NCBI RefSeq assembly: GCF_017052585.1
Contig: NZ_JAFFHZ010000001.1
Span: 1,426,001 to 1,490,000, forward strand
Reading direction: 5' to 3'
Source: Paenibacillus apiarius
Lineage (GTDB): Bacteria; Bacillota; Bacilli; Paenibacillales; Paenibacillaceae
Length of the DNA: 64,000 nt
Shown: piece by piece, positions 8,302 to 16,395 of the stretch
Layout: the number at the start of each line of letters is the position of its first letter
Numbering within the stretch: the stretch's first letter is position 1
Translations under genes and position numbers: made by a program
Notes under the pieces: generated by a model
Seen by the model: only the letters and a program-made list of their open reading frames with translations
Database searches by the model: none
What the model was told of the DNA's origin: nothing

Positions 8302-9288
8302 TTATATTGCGCTTCCGGCAGTTGAATGACGCAGCTTTTCCGCCCGGTTCTTCGCGAAAGCCGCGCTGCCGATCACTCCGCCGTCATCAATCAGCTCACC
8401 CTGGCGGATCGTCAACCGCTCCAAGTAACCATGATAGACCGAACGCTGCAACGTCTCTCGCACCGATTGGAACAACCGGTCTCCAGCCAGCGCCCCGCCG
8501 CCGCCAATCACGATAACGTCCGGACTGAGGAGTGAAATGGAGTACGCCAACCCTTTGCCAAGCACTTGACCGGTATAGGTCAGAATGTCAACAGCCAGCG
8601 CGTCGCCTTCGTCATAAGCTTGCGAGACATGAGCGGCGGTCAATTCCCCGCGCTCGTGCGAATCGCGCAAAATGCTGTCCCGGCCCGCGTCCAGCGCTTG
8701 CTTAGCTTGGCGCACGATACCCGTGGCGGAGACGACCGTCTCCAGGCAGCCTGCAAGTCCGCAGCCGCACGGCGTCGACTCGCCGTCAATCGCGACATGT
8801 CCCAATTCACCTGCCATGAAACCGCTCCCGTAATACAATTCTCCGTTCACCACGGTAGCGGCTGCCAGCCCTGTGCCGATGGTCACGCCGTGCACGACGC
8901 CCGCGCCACGTCCCGCTCCGCTCATCGCCTCGCCATATACATACATGCGCACATCATTATCTATAAAGACAGGCACGCCAACCTTTACGCTTAACCGTCC
9001 CGCAACATCCACATCATGCCACTTCAAATTGGATGCGAAAATGCTGACTCCGCGCTCCGGATCGATAAATCCCGGAATGCCGGCTCCGACGGCAAGCAAA
9101 TGGCTGCGATCCAGCCCCGTTTTCGCGAACAGCTCATCAATCATGTCGGCCATCTTATCCAAAACGTGGTCAACGCCAAGTGCCGCTTCCGTCGGCCGCT
9201 TCACCTTGTCCACCATCTCGTAACGTTCGTTCACGAGTCCGCACACGATATTCGTTCCGCCTAGATCGATTCCTATCATATATTGCAT
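8302..9288 (-). CDS. ROK-family sugar kinase
   Basis: The product has 328 residues. It carries the N-terminal ATP-binding motif IGIDLGGTNI, the catalytic segment FIDNDVRMYVYGE, and the ROK zinc-binding cluster in GHVAIDGESTPCGCGLAGCLE. ROK kinases phosphorylate glucose or related hexoses in the cytoplasm. Coupling to a KDPG aldolase makes a sugar-acid or keto-sugar substrate possible, but specificity cannot be read from sequence. The ATG has AGGTGGAG upstream, and an extended -10 (TGCTATAAT, minus strand, near 9351-9359) may be its promoter. Confidence 0.87.
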   Translation of the reverse strand: MQYMIGIDLGGTNIVCGLVNERYEMVDKVKRPTEAALGVDHVLDKMADMIDELFAKTGLDRSHLLAVGAGIPGFIDPERGVSIFASNLKWHDVDVAGRLSVKVGVPVFIDNDVRMYVYGEAMSGAGRGAGVVHGVTIGTGLAAATVVNGELYYGSGFMAGELGHVAIDGESTPCGCGLAGCLETVVSATGIVRQAKQALDAGRDSILRDSHERGELTAAHVSQAYDEGDALAVDILTYTGQVLGKGLAYSISLLSPDVIVIGGGGALAGDRLFQSVRETLQRSVYHGYLERLTIRQGELIDDGGVIGSAAFAKNRAEKLRHSTAGSAI

Positions 9289-9500
9289 AACTTCTCCACC
9301 TTGCCTTCCCTATAAAGTTTGAAACACTCGTATAGCTGTGATTTATCCGTATTATAGCATGGAGCAGTCAAGTTTTTGATTGAAAAAATCATACTTCACT
9401 GTTTCCCGCTTCAAGTCTTCGCCATCATTTCGCCTTAAATTTGCCTTAAACTTGGAAACAATATTAAAGACGAACTGGAAGCAAATCGCTATAATAGTAC

Positions 9501-9516
9501 TGTGATGTATGTCACA
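9501..9516. promoter_or_regulatory. Perfect Fnr/Crp-type site TGTGATGTATGTCACA
   Basis: This is an exact TGTGA-N6-TCACA palindrome, the site known for Bacillus Fnr and for Crp. Its centre (9508.5) is about 41 nt upstream of a likely start after a TATTTTAAT -10 region near 9539-9547, a class II activator position. It precedes the small membrane protein at 9573. A second identical-consensus site lies at 22607-22622, and the window encodes one Crp/Fnr regulator. Confidence 0.75.
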
Positions 9517-9572
9517 CGCGAGCCCCGATTCAAGAATTATTTTAATTAGGATTGTAAGAGGTGAATGATCAT

Positions 9573-9782
9573 ATGACGTATGTAGACATCAGCAGCATAA
9601 GCCCGCAATTGTTCGTAACGGTGCTTTTTTTCCTGCTAATCGTATGCCCGCTGCTCAGTCTCGGCGTAGTTCGTTTCTTCCAACAGCGTATGAAGGCCGG
9701 AATAACTTATATCGCTTCCGCGGTCGTATCTTACGTCGTCTTTCTCATCATCGCGGATTTTGTGGCCAAGACCTGGAGCTGA
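9573..9782 (+). CDS. Small two-helix membrane protein behind an Fnr-type promoter
   Basis: The product has 69 residues with two clear membrane segments (LFVTVLFFLLIVCPLLSLGVV and ITYIASAVVSYVVFLIIADFV) joined by a basic turn. I do not recognise a family. ATG 9573 has AAGAGGTG 9 nt upstream; an in-frame GTG at 9561 overlaps that site and is rejected. The perfect Fnr/Crp palindrome before it suggests induction under oxygen limitation or nitrosative stress. It stands alone, followed by the M-box transcript. Confidence 0.75.
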   Translation: MTYVDISSISPQLFVTVLFFLLIVCPLLSLGVVRFFQQRMKAGITYIASAVVSYVVFLIIADFVAKTWS

Positions 9783-9833
9783 CTCTTTCTTCGAAGGAAC
9801 CGGCTATTTTATACTCGATAAGCGCCCGAATCA

Positions 9834-9861
9834 TTGACTTATGGTTAAAAGATGCTATAAC
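9834..9861 (+). promoter_or_regulatory. Promoter of the M-box leader
   Basis: TTGACT (9834-9839) and TATAAC (9856-9861) are 16 bp apart, about 30 nt upstream of the M-box. Confidence 0.65.
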
Positions 9862-9890
9862 TATATAGAGTCATGAATGCAATTTCATAT

Positions 9891-10052
9891 TCCTCGTTAG
9901 GTGAGGCTCCTATGTGGAGATATGCTGCTGCCCAAAAATGTCGAGAGACGCCAATGGGTCAACAGAAACCATCGACTTAAGGTGGTTTTTAACGTAGCTG
10001 GATGTCGCATGCGTCATTCCTATGCCACATAGTGCTAAAACTCAACGAATAG
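9891..10052 (+). ncRNA. M-box Mg2+ riboswitch (ykoK leader)
   Basis: The conserved M-box blocks appear in order: CTCGTTAGGTGAGGCTCCTA, GGAGATATGCTGCTGCCCA with AAAAATGTC, GACGCCAATGGGTCAACAGA, CATCGACTTAAGGTGGTTTT, TAGCTGGATG, CCTATGCCACATAGTGCTAA and CTCAACGAA. The 3' P1 strand (CAACGAATAGAGG, 10043-10055) can alternatively pair with CCTCTTCGTTG in the downstream terminator, giving the usual Mg2+-OFF switch. M-boxes normally control mgtE or other Mg2+ transporters, but none follows here. Confidence 0.95.
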
Positions 10053-10111
10053 AGGGCAATGGCACTTGTAGTTGCTATATTTTTTAGCATGTAAATTTGC
10101 TGCGTACACAA

Positions 10112-10140
10112 AACATCCTCTTCGTTGCGGATGTTTTTTT
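10112..10140 (+). terminator. M-box expression-platform terminator
   Basis: AACATCC and GGATGTT pair around a loop and are followed by TTTTT. The 5' arm and loop are complementary to the 3' strand of the M-box P1 helix. Confidence 0.88.
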
Positions 10141-10162
10141 GTATTTCAGGAGGTGATGAGAG

Positions 10163-10252
10163 ATGGATAGTTCCCCCGGCCCCGAACCGCATAGCAAGCA
10201 CAACAGCACATTCATAATTATATTTGGAGAACGTCCGTCTCTTGTCATCTAA
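10163..10252 (+). CDS. 29-codon ORF under M-box control
   Basis: The ATG follows a strong AGGAGGTGA and opens a 29-residue frame: a Pro/His-rich start (MDSSPGPEPHSKHN), a short hydrophobic stretch (STFIIIFGE) and RPSLVI. It is the only credible reading frame directly behind the M-box terminator. It may be a Mg2+-regulated micropeptide, a leader peptide, or the residue of a lost transporter operon. No family is recognised. Confidence 0.4.
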   Translation: MDSSPGPEPHSKHNSTFIIIFGERPSLVI

Positions 10253-10285
10253 CGAAGAGATGGGCCATGAAGGAGGTCCATTACT

Positions 10286-10306
10286 ATGGTATTAGCAACT
10301 GTGTAA
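10286..10306 (+). other. Six-codon mini-ORF with a strong ribosome site
   Basis: AAGGAGGT (10270-10277) is placed 8 nt before ATG, but the frame stops after MVLATV. Such a strong site before a stub suggests the beginning of a deleted gene, or a leader peptide. After it nothing is readable before the convergent terminator. Confidence 0.35.
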
Positions 10307-10360
10307 TAGCAAGGTTGCGTCAAGCCTCGCTTGCCGCCGGGCTGCCTGCATTTTCACAAC

Positions 10361-10389
10361 AAAAAAAGAGGGCACTTGGGCCCTCTTTT
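10361..10389. terminator. Bidirectional terminator
   Basis: AAAAGAGGGC and GCCCTCTTTT pair around ACTTGG, with A/T tracts on both sides. It serves the minus-strand lipoprotein gene and could also end the M-box transcript. Confidence 0.88.
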
Positions 10390-10411
10390 ACTCTATCTTG
10401 ATTCTGTTATG

Positions 10412-11110
10412 CTATCCTTCTTTGTTCTCAGCGTTCTCGTCCCGATTCCCTTCGGACTCGGTCACTTGGAGGCCGGCCCCCTTATAAAAGGCGGACTTCA
10501 TCGTGTTAAACTGAGTGGTATAGTCGTTGAACTGCGACTTGAGCTCCTCCACCTTCCGGTATACTTCATTCCGTTCGGAAATCCCCGTCGTAATCGACTT
10601 CAGCTTCGTGTTTTGCGATTTCAGCTCGTCATAGATGAATTGCTCGCGCTCCAGCCATTGGCCATACTTCTCATGCAACGCCTTGAACGTGTCATATCGC
10701 TTCACATATGCGGTATATGCCTGTTCCGCCTGCTTCTTCAACTCTTCGTCCTCTAGCTTGGCGATGACGTTATCCAATTCTCCCATCTGGCTGCGCGCGT
10801 CATCAAGATGAGTTTTCACTTGCTCCATTGCCTGTTTGCGTTCTTCCAGCGCTTTGTTCGTATTGTCAATCAACGTTTGCACGTTGCGATTGTCTTGCTT
10901 CCCTTGATTCAAAATATTGATATATTGCTGCTCGTCCTTATCTTCCAACGTCTTCAACGTTTCCAAGGAGGCCGTTACGTTTACTTCCGCCGAGGAAGCC
11001 TTTTCGAATGCTTCGAAAATCTTCGTCGTCGGCGCAGCCCCGCATCCGGTCAATCCAACTACTACGGATAACAATGCCGCGATAGCGGCAAATTTCTTCC
11101 AGCTTGCCAA
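10412..11110 (-). CDS. YkyA-type putative cell-wall-binding lipoprotein
   Basis: The product has 232 residues and a lipoprotein signal peptide ending in the lipobox LTGC, so it is probably anchored on the outer face of the membrane. The remainder is long, charged and helical with coiled-coil character (EERKQAMEQVKTHLDDARSQ; DELKSQNTKLKS). This matches the YkyA family of Bacillus, whose role is not established. The TTG start has GGGAGG 8 nt upstream. It lies 24 nt downstream of the polysaccharide deacetylase gene, probably as a two-gene envelope transcript. Confidence 0.75.
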   Translation of the reverse strand: MASWKKFAAIAALLSVVVGLTGCGAAPTTKIFEAFEKASSAEVNVTASLETLKTLEDKDEQQYINILNQGKQDNRNVQTLIDNTNKALEERKQAMEQVKTHLDDARSQMGELDNVIAKLEDEELKKQAEQAYTAYVKRYDTFKALHEKYGQWLEREQFIYDELKSQNTKLKSITTGISERNEVYRKVEELKSQFNDYTTQFNTMKSAFYKGAGLQVTESEGNRDENAENKEG

Positions 11111-11134
11111 TCTCTTAACCTCCCAGTCCGGATG

Positions 11135-11986
11135 CTATAAACGCTTGTCGTGATGGAAATTGCATACGAAATGCGCATTCGGGTCATACACTTCAAATTC
11201 ATAGCCCTTGCTCTGAATATATTCAATAATGGAAGGCAAAGCTTCCAATGTCTGCTGCCGGTCGTGAAGGAGAATCACTTCCACGTCTTCCGTTAACGTT
11301 CCTTTGATCTGCTCAAGAATCCGGTTCGGCTGTCCGATGAACTTCCAGTCGAGCGAATCGAGCGTCCAGTCCCACATCTTAAAGCCCGCATCCGCAATAT
11401 CCTTACGGAACGACTCGCCGATTTGCGGCGCGCTGCCGTATGGTGCCCGTATCAACGTCGGCTTGAAGCCGGTCAGGTTCTCCACGATGCCCTGCGCTTC
11501 CTGGAACTCCTTGATGAAATTCCCTGAACCGCCGCTCTTATACAGCCTGTTATAATCATGCGTCATACTGTGTAGTCCAGGATAATGGCCTTCCTCCACC
11601 ATTCTCTTGACGGCGTCCGGGTAAGTGTTCATATTATCGCCTAGCATGAAATAAGTCGCTTTAATGTCATGTTTCTTCAATAAGTCCATCATATCGTTAG
11701 AGTATTTACTCGGTCCGTCATCGAACGTCAAATAAGCAACCTTGCGAGTCATGCCGTTAAACTCTTTCGGCGTCTCCTTCTCTTTCGCCGCCGAGGCGAA
11801 CGTGGCCACTTCCGTTACGATCAGATCGCTGCCAGAGGCCGATACCGTGCCCAGCAAGCTTTTCCCAGCGGCATATATGCCTATGCCAATCGCCACACAC
11901 AACAAAAACAGAATCGTACGACCTATAAATTTCTTGCGACTTCTCCGGCGACGTTTGCCGACCGTCACCGCTCCTCTATCCACCAT
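11135..11986 (-). CDS. Membrane-anchored polysaccharide deacetylase (NodB fold)
   Basis: A basic N-terminus and one membrane helix (TILFLLCVAIGIGIYAAG) precede an extracytoplasmic carbohydrate esterase 4 domain. Its motifs are TFDDGPS (catalytic and metal Asp), the metal-binding HSMTH, RAPYGS, WDWTLDSLDW and ILLHD. Such enzymes remove N-acetyl groups from peptidoglycan or other glycans and can confer lysozyme resistance. ATG 11986 follows AGAAGGAAGTGG; an upstream in-frame ATG at 12025 is less well supported. About 283 residues. Confidence 0.88.
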   Translation of the reverse strand: MVDRGAVTVGKRRRRSRKKFIGRTILFLLCVAIGIGIYAAGKSLLGTVSASGSDLIVTEVATFASAAKEKETPKEFNGMTRKVAYLTFDDGPSKYSNDMMDLLKKHDIKATYFMLGDNMNTYPDAVKRMVEEGHYPGLHSMTHDYNRLYKSGGSGNFIKEFQEAQGIVENLTGFKPTLIRAPYGSAPQIGESFRKDIADAGFKMWDWTLDSLDWKFIGQPNRILEQIKGTLTEDVEVILLHDRQQTLEALPSIIEYIQSKGYEFEVYDPNAHFVCNFHHDKRL

Positions 11987-12025
11987 TCTACATATCCACT
12001 TCCTTCTAGCGACTTCATTCGACAT

Positions 12026-12440
12026 TACTATAATATAAATCTACCATTTTGGCATTACAGAAACGTTACAAGATACGAGATTTTGTCTAAAATTTAGATA
12101 CAATGTTGTTACCATTTTAGGGAACGTCTGTATTTAGCGCTTACATTTGAAACAGAACATTTTCTTTGCTCCAGCTGCATTTGTGCGGTTATTTCCCCCT
12201 TCTTCCCGATATATGAACGATGGACCTCGAAAATGCATGGCCATTTTAAAACGGCGCACGATTAGGAAATGAATAAGATGGCATCGCGCTTTTGGACAGT
12301 AAAACACGAAAAAAAGAGTTAATTGACGGTCTATTGAGCATAAAAAAAGCCGGCGCTGGTTCATAAACCAACGTCGGCTGACTTCCGCATGATAAGGCGC
12401 AGGCGCAGAGATTTTCAGAGCACGTGTTCAGCAAAAAAAC
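12026..12440. other. Intergenic region without a convincing gene
   Basis: Apart from the terminator at 12342-12379 I see no frame with a ribosome site or family resemblance. A near-palindromic AT-rich stretch (TTGTCTAAAATTTAGATACAA type, about 12083-12103) lies about 100 nt upstream of the deacetylase gene and could be a regulatory site. Confidence 0.4.
12342..12379 (-). terminator. Terminator of the 40-residue membrane protein gene
   Basis: On the minus strand GCCGACGTTGGTT and AACCAGCGCCGGC pair and are followed by TTTTTTT. It lies about 60 nt after the stop of the small gene. Confidence 0.8.
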
Positions 12441-12563
12441 TTAGTTCTTTGTCATTTCATCTAACTTTTCATTTATTTTGGATATTTTTTTACTAATAAT
12501 ATTTTGATTCCCAATAATCCCCGCAAAACCAACAATAAGAATAACACAAATAAAAATACTCAA
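12441..12563 (-). CDS. 40-residue single-pass membrane protein
   Basis: A TTG start with AAGGAGG upstream opens a 40-residue frame: one N-terminal membrane helix (SIFICVILIVGFAGIIGNQ) and a charged amphipathic tail (KKISKINEKLDEMTKN). A terminator follows. The composition is much more AT-rich than neighbouring genes, which may indicate transfer. No family is recognised; short proteins of this shape include bacteriocin-like peptides, toxins and accessory subunits. Confidence 0.55.
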   Translation of the reverse strand: MSIFICVILIVGFAGIIGNQNIISKKISKINEKLDEMTKN

Positions 12564-12810
12564 GCTTTTTCCTCCTTATCGCTAATATTTGTTCTAGCAT
12601 AATGGGTTTTGAATTAGAGAGTATCTCTACTTTTTCATCTGCGTCCGACCACAAGAATTTATTTTTGTTTATGTCAAAATTAAGAGGAGGATATCGGGCC
12701 ACTTGAAAACTGATCTGTGACCCGTAAGAGGGACACTTTGCAAACAGTGACCCTCTTGCGAGTTATTTGTGTTTTAAATCAGATTATTAACGAAAGACGA
12801 GGTAACAAAC

Positions 12811-13031
12811 ATGGGGAATATAAATCGAGCATTATTCAATAAAGAGGAAATGAGGAGACTCGAAGCCAATCCGAACGTGCAGCATGTCTCGGAGACGAAT
12901 ATCACATATATATCACATATACCACGGCGTTCAGGCTTCCGCTCTGCGTATATATGGAAGGCCAAACACCCATAGACATTAAAAAAAAGATGACCCCTGA
13001 TGAATTCAGAGGCCATCTGTTAGCCAGATAG
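12811..13031 (+). mobile_element. Degenerate 5' fragment of an IS3-family orfA
   Basis: The frame from ATG 12811 (FNKEEMRRLEANPNVQHVSE, then TNITY) matches the N-terminus of IS3-group HTH OrfA proteins common in Paenibacillus. A frameshift near 12905 moves the continuation (AFRLPLCVYMEGQTPIDI) to another frame, and the sequence is lost after about 13031. No terminal repeats or orfB are adjacent, so this is an inactive relic. Confidence 0.6.
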
Positions 13032-13271
13032 ACAAAGGCCGTTTTTTCAAACCGTCCAGTTCAATCCCTCAGGCGCGTTTTTTTGCTCTCATCGTCGTTA
13101 TTCCAATCTCCTATGCACACAAAGATGACTAGCCGAATCCCCTAACTCCCATCTCTCGCGGTACATTCCTTGGATCAGATACCAGACAGTACCCCTTTAC
13201 ATGACGATGTTCATCGTAAGCATCTCCCTTGACCTGCTCTTCTTGTCGCGTGCGCCGAGATGTTGCCGGTT

Positions 13272-15410
13272 CTAGTCGTCCTGCTTCGAAAGCGCCGCCT
13301 TCAGCAGCTCGCCCAAATTGTTGCCAATCGGCTCTTGCTTTTCGTATTGCTTGATCAACTGCCGTTCCTCGCGTTTACGGACCTTGCCCCCGCCTTCCTC
13401 CAGCTTCTCCGTAATGTTGCACGGCAGACATTGGACGAATTTCCCCGCCTTGCCGATCTTGAATTCCATTTTTTTGTGGCACTGCGGGCAGCGGCGATTG
13501 GACAGATTCTTCTCCTCGGAACGTTTGTATTCGCACGATTTGCTGGAGCAGATGAGCCGCGTGCCGCGCTTGCCCTTGCGTTCCATGAGGCGGGAGCCGC
13601 ACTCCGGACAGAAGCGGTTGGTCAAATTATGCGGTTTGTATTCGGCGGCACTCGTCTTTACTTCACGGACCAATTGCTCTGTCATCTGCCGGATATGCTT
13701 CATGAATGCGGATGTGCGCGCCTCGCCGCGCGCAATACGTTCCAGCTCCCGCTCCCATTCAGCCGTCAACTCCGGTGAACGCAGCTGTTCAGATACGAGG
13801 TTAATAAGCTGCGTCCCCTTGCCGGTTGGTTGGAGCGAAGAGCCCTGCCGTTCAATCGTATCCGACGAGACCAGCTTCTCGATTATATCTGCGCGTGTCG
13901 CCGGGGTGCCGAGTCCGTGCTTCTCCATCTGAGTGAGAAGCGTTGCTTCCGTATATCGGGCAGGCGGCTTCGTGCGGTCACGGCGGGTGAAGATGCGCTT
14001 CACGTTCAAGCGGTCCCCTTGGGACAGGCTCGGCAAGCGCTGCTGCTCTTCCTTCCAAGACGACCGCGCATCGCCGTCCTCCTCCTCAGACGCGTCATCC
14101 CAATCGTCCTCGTATGCTTTGCGCCAGCCGGAATCCAGCATCGTCCGGCCTTTGGCATATAGGCGCTCGCCTGCCATCTCGACGACAATGTTCATTTGCT
14201 CGTAGCGTACCGGCGGCAGGAAGAGCGAGATAAAGCGGCGCGCGATCAGATCGTACAGCTTCCGCTCATCCGATGAGAGCGCCGACAGCCGCAGCGGTTC
14301 ATCGGTCGGAATGATCGCATGGTGATCCGTCACCTTGCTGTCATCGACGATCCGCTTCGTTACCGGCAGCTTCGAGCGCAACAGCGGTTTGACCAGTGCC
14401 GCATAGGGGCCAACCGCCATGGCGTCCAGCCGTTCCGGCAGCGTATTCGTCATATCGGACGATAAGTGCCGGCTGTCCGTGCGCGGATACGTAACGATCT
14501 TATACTGCTCATACAGGCGCTGCAGCACATTCGAGGTCTGCTTGGCCGAGAAGCCATAGCGGCGGTTCGCGTCACGCTGCAGCTCGGTTAAATCATATGC
14601 GAGCGGATGCGGTTCACTCTTGGCCGCCTTCTTCAATTCCGCGACAACCGCTTGCTTGCCCTGCAAGCGGCTGACCGTCGCTTGAGCCGCTTGCTCGTCG
14701 AACACGCGCGCATCGCCGTTCTTGCCGCGCCAAGCCGCCTCAAAGCCGCCGAAATCCGCGAAAATCAAATCATAATCCTGCGAACGGAAATCGCGGATCT
14801 CCCGCTCCCGATCCATAATCATCGCCAGCGACGGCGTCTGCACCCTGCCTGCGGACAACGGAGTCTCGAACTTGCAGGTCAAAGCGCGCGTAACGTTCAA
14901 GCCAATGAGCCAATCCGCCTCTGCGCGGCAGCGGGCCGATTCATACAGCCGATCGAATTGGCTGCCCGGCTTCAATTGGCGGAAGCCCTCGCGAATCGCT
15001 TTGTCCGTCTGCGACGAAATCCACAGCCGGCGAAACGGCTTGTTCCATTTCACCATCTGCATAATCCAGCGCGCCAGCAGTTCGCCTTCCCGCGCCGCAT
15101 CGGTCGCGATAATGAGCTCCTTCAAGTCTTGACGCTTGCTAAGATGCTGCACCGCCTTGAATTGATGCGCCGATTCGCGCAGCACCTTCAATCTCATCTG
15201 CTCCGGCACCATCGGCAGATCCTCTAAGCGCCAAGTCTGATATTTTTTATCGTAATCTTCCGGTTCGGCCAGGCCGACGAGGTGGCCGAGCGCCCAGGTG
15301 ACCACATATTCCGGTCCTTCAAAATATTGCTTATGAGTCGTGCGGCATCCGAGCACCCGCGCAATTTCGCGGGCGACGGACGGTTTCTCCGCAAGAACGA
15401 GTGATTTCAT
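13272..15410 (-). CDS. topB: DNA topoisomerase III
   Basis: This 712-residue type IA topoisomerase has an N-terminal Toprim domain (MKSLVLAEKPSVAREIARVL with the DAAREGELLARWI metal site). The catalytic tyrosine lies in TYPRTDSRHLS, and SAGRVQTPSL is also present. The C-terminus has two four-Cys zinc modules (CPECGSRL...CSSKSCEYK and CPQCHKKM...CLPC). It relaxes and decatenates single-stranded DNA junctions. It appears monocistronic. The length is normal for TopB of Bacilli. Confidence 0.95.
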   Translation of the reverse strand: MKSLVLAEKPSVAREIARVLGCRTTHKQYFEGPEYVVTWALGHLVGLAEPEDYDKKYQTWRLEDLPMVPEQMRLKVLRESAHQFKAVQHLSKRQDLKELIIATDAAREGELLARWIMQMVKWNKPFRRLWISSQTDKAIREGFRQLKPGSQFDRLYESARCRAEADWLIGLNVTRALTCKFETPLSAGRVQTPSLAMIMDREREIRDFRSQDYDLIFADFGGFEAAWRGKNGDARVFDEQAAQATVSRLQGKQAVVAELKKAAKSEPHPLAYDLTELQRDANRRYGFSAKQTSNVLQRLYEQYKIVTYPRTDSRHLSSDMTNTLPERLDAMAVGPYAALVKPLLRSKLPVTKRIVDDSKVTDHHAIIPTDEPLRLSALSSDERKLYDLIARRFISLFLPPVRYEQMNIVVEMAGERLYAKGRTMLDSGWRKAYEDDWDDASEEEDGDARSSWKEEQQRLPSLSQGDRLNVKRIFTRRDRTKPPARYTEATLLTQMEKHGLGTPATRADIIEKLVSSDTIERQGSSLQPTGKGTQLINLVSEQLRSPELTAEWERELERIARGEARTSAFMKHIRQMTEQLVREVKTSAAEYKPHNLTNRFCPECGSRLMERKGKRGTRLICSSKSCEYKRSEEKNLSNRRCPQCHKKMEFKIGKAGKFVQCLPCNITEKLEEGGGKVRKREERQLIKQYEKQEPIGNNLGELLKAALSKQDD

Positions 15411-15456
15411 AGGTCCAATCCTTCCATTCCCATTTGTTTTTCTTATTATACCATTA

Positions 15457-16245
15457 CTAGAGCGAGCGCACCGCTCCTCCGTCCGCCAATAGGGCCTGAC
15501 CCGTCATATAGCTGTTAGCCGGCGAGGCAAGAAAAGCGATCAGCCTGCCCATTTCCTCCGGCTCCCCGTACCGGCCGATCGGAATGCGCGCCCGCTCATC
15601 TTCCGCGATGCGCTCGGTGCTGACTTGCTGCGCCCGCGCCGCCAATTCATCCAATTGAAGCACGCGATCCGTAGCGAATCGCCCCGGCCCAACTGTATTG
15701 ATCAAGATGTTGTCCTTCGCCAAATCAGGAGCCAGCGTCTTCGCCAAGCCCAATACACCGACCCGCAGCGTAGAGGATATGACCAAATTCTCGATCGGTT
15801 GTTTGTGGGCGGAGGACGTAATGTTCACGATGCGGCCGAACTGCTGCTGACGCATGCAGGGCAACACGGCGCGAATCGCTCGCACGTAGCTGAGCAGCGT
15901 CAATTCAAATCCATGCTGCCAGGCCGCATCATCCATGTCGTCAAATGTGCCCGGGGCCGGACCGCCGCAGTTGTTGACCAAAATATCAATGGTTCCATAG
16001 CGTTCTACCGTTGCCGCCACGACCTTTTCGATATCTGTGGCATTCGTAATATCGGCGACAGAGGAAAGCGGTTCTGTCCCGGTTCGTTCCGCTATGCTGC
16101 GGACCGCTGCGCTTACGGTGTCCTCATGGCGGCCGACCAGCATAATGCGGGCTCCTTCCTCCGCCAACGCGGATGCTGCCGCAAATCCCAAGCCTTTGGA
16201 AGAAGCCAATATGATAGCTGCTTTACCTTGCAATTGTAAATTCAT
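15457..16245 (-). CDS. Divergent short-chain dehydrogenase/reductase lacking the Tyr-Lys pair
   Basis: The protein has about 262 residues with a Rossmann fold: a modified dinucleotide loop (ASSKGLGFA), DITN, NNCGGPAPG and NITSSAHKQP. At the position of YxxxK it reads S-S-T-L-R, so the catalytic Tyr and Lys are replaced by Ser and Arg. The C-terminus (ANSYMTGQALLADGGAVRSL) is typical of FabG-like SDRs. It may have an altered mechanism or only bind a ligand. Start ATG 16245 has AAAGG about 11 nt upstream. Confidence 0.8.
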   Translation of the reverse strand: MNLQLQGKAAIILASSKGLGFAAASALAEEGARIMLVGRHEDTVSAAVRSIAERTGTEPLSSVADITNATDIEKVVAATVERYGTIDILVNNCGGPAPGTFDDMDDAAWQHGFELTLLSYVRAIRAVLPCMRQQQFGRIVNITSSAHKQPIENLVISSTLRVGVLGLAKTLAPDLAKDNILINTVGPGRFATDRVLQLDELAARAQQVSTERIAEDERARIPIGRYGEPEEMGRLIAFLASPANSYMTGQALLADGGAVRSL

Positions 16246-16395
16246 TCTCCAACACACCTTTCCGATTATCGTTTCGATTAAGATAAAGTCACCGTTAGTA
16301 TACCAAATAAAACCACCAGTTGACGGGGGATGCCCCGGAATAGCTTTCCTGCATCACGACACACTAAAAGGTACGGGCTAAAGGAGGACGTTCAG

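Noticed and set aside
15660-16240. 204-codon plus-strand frame opposite the SDR gene
   Set aside because: There is no ribosome site or family match; the minus-strand frame shows a full SDR fold.
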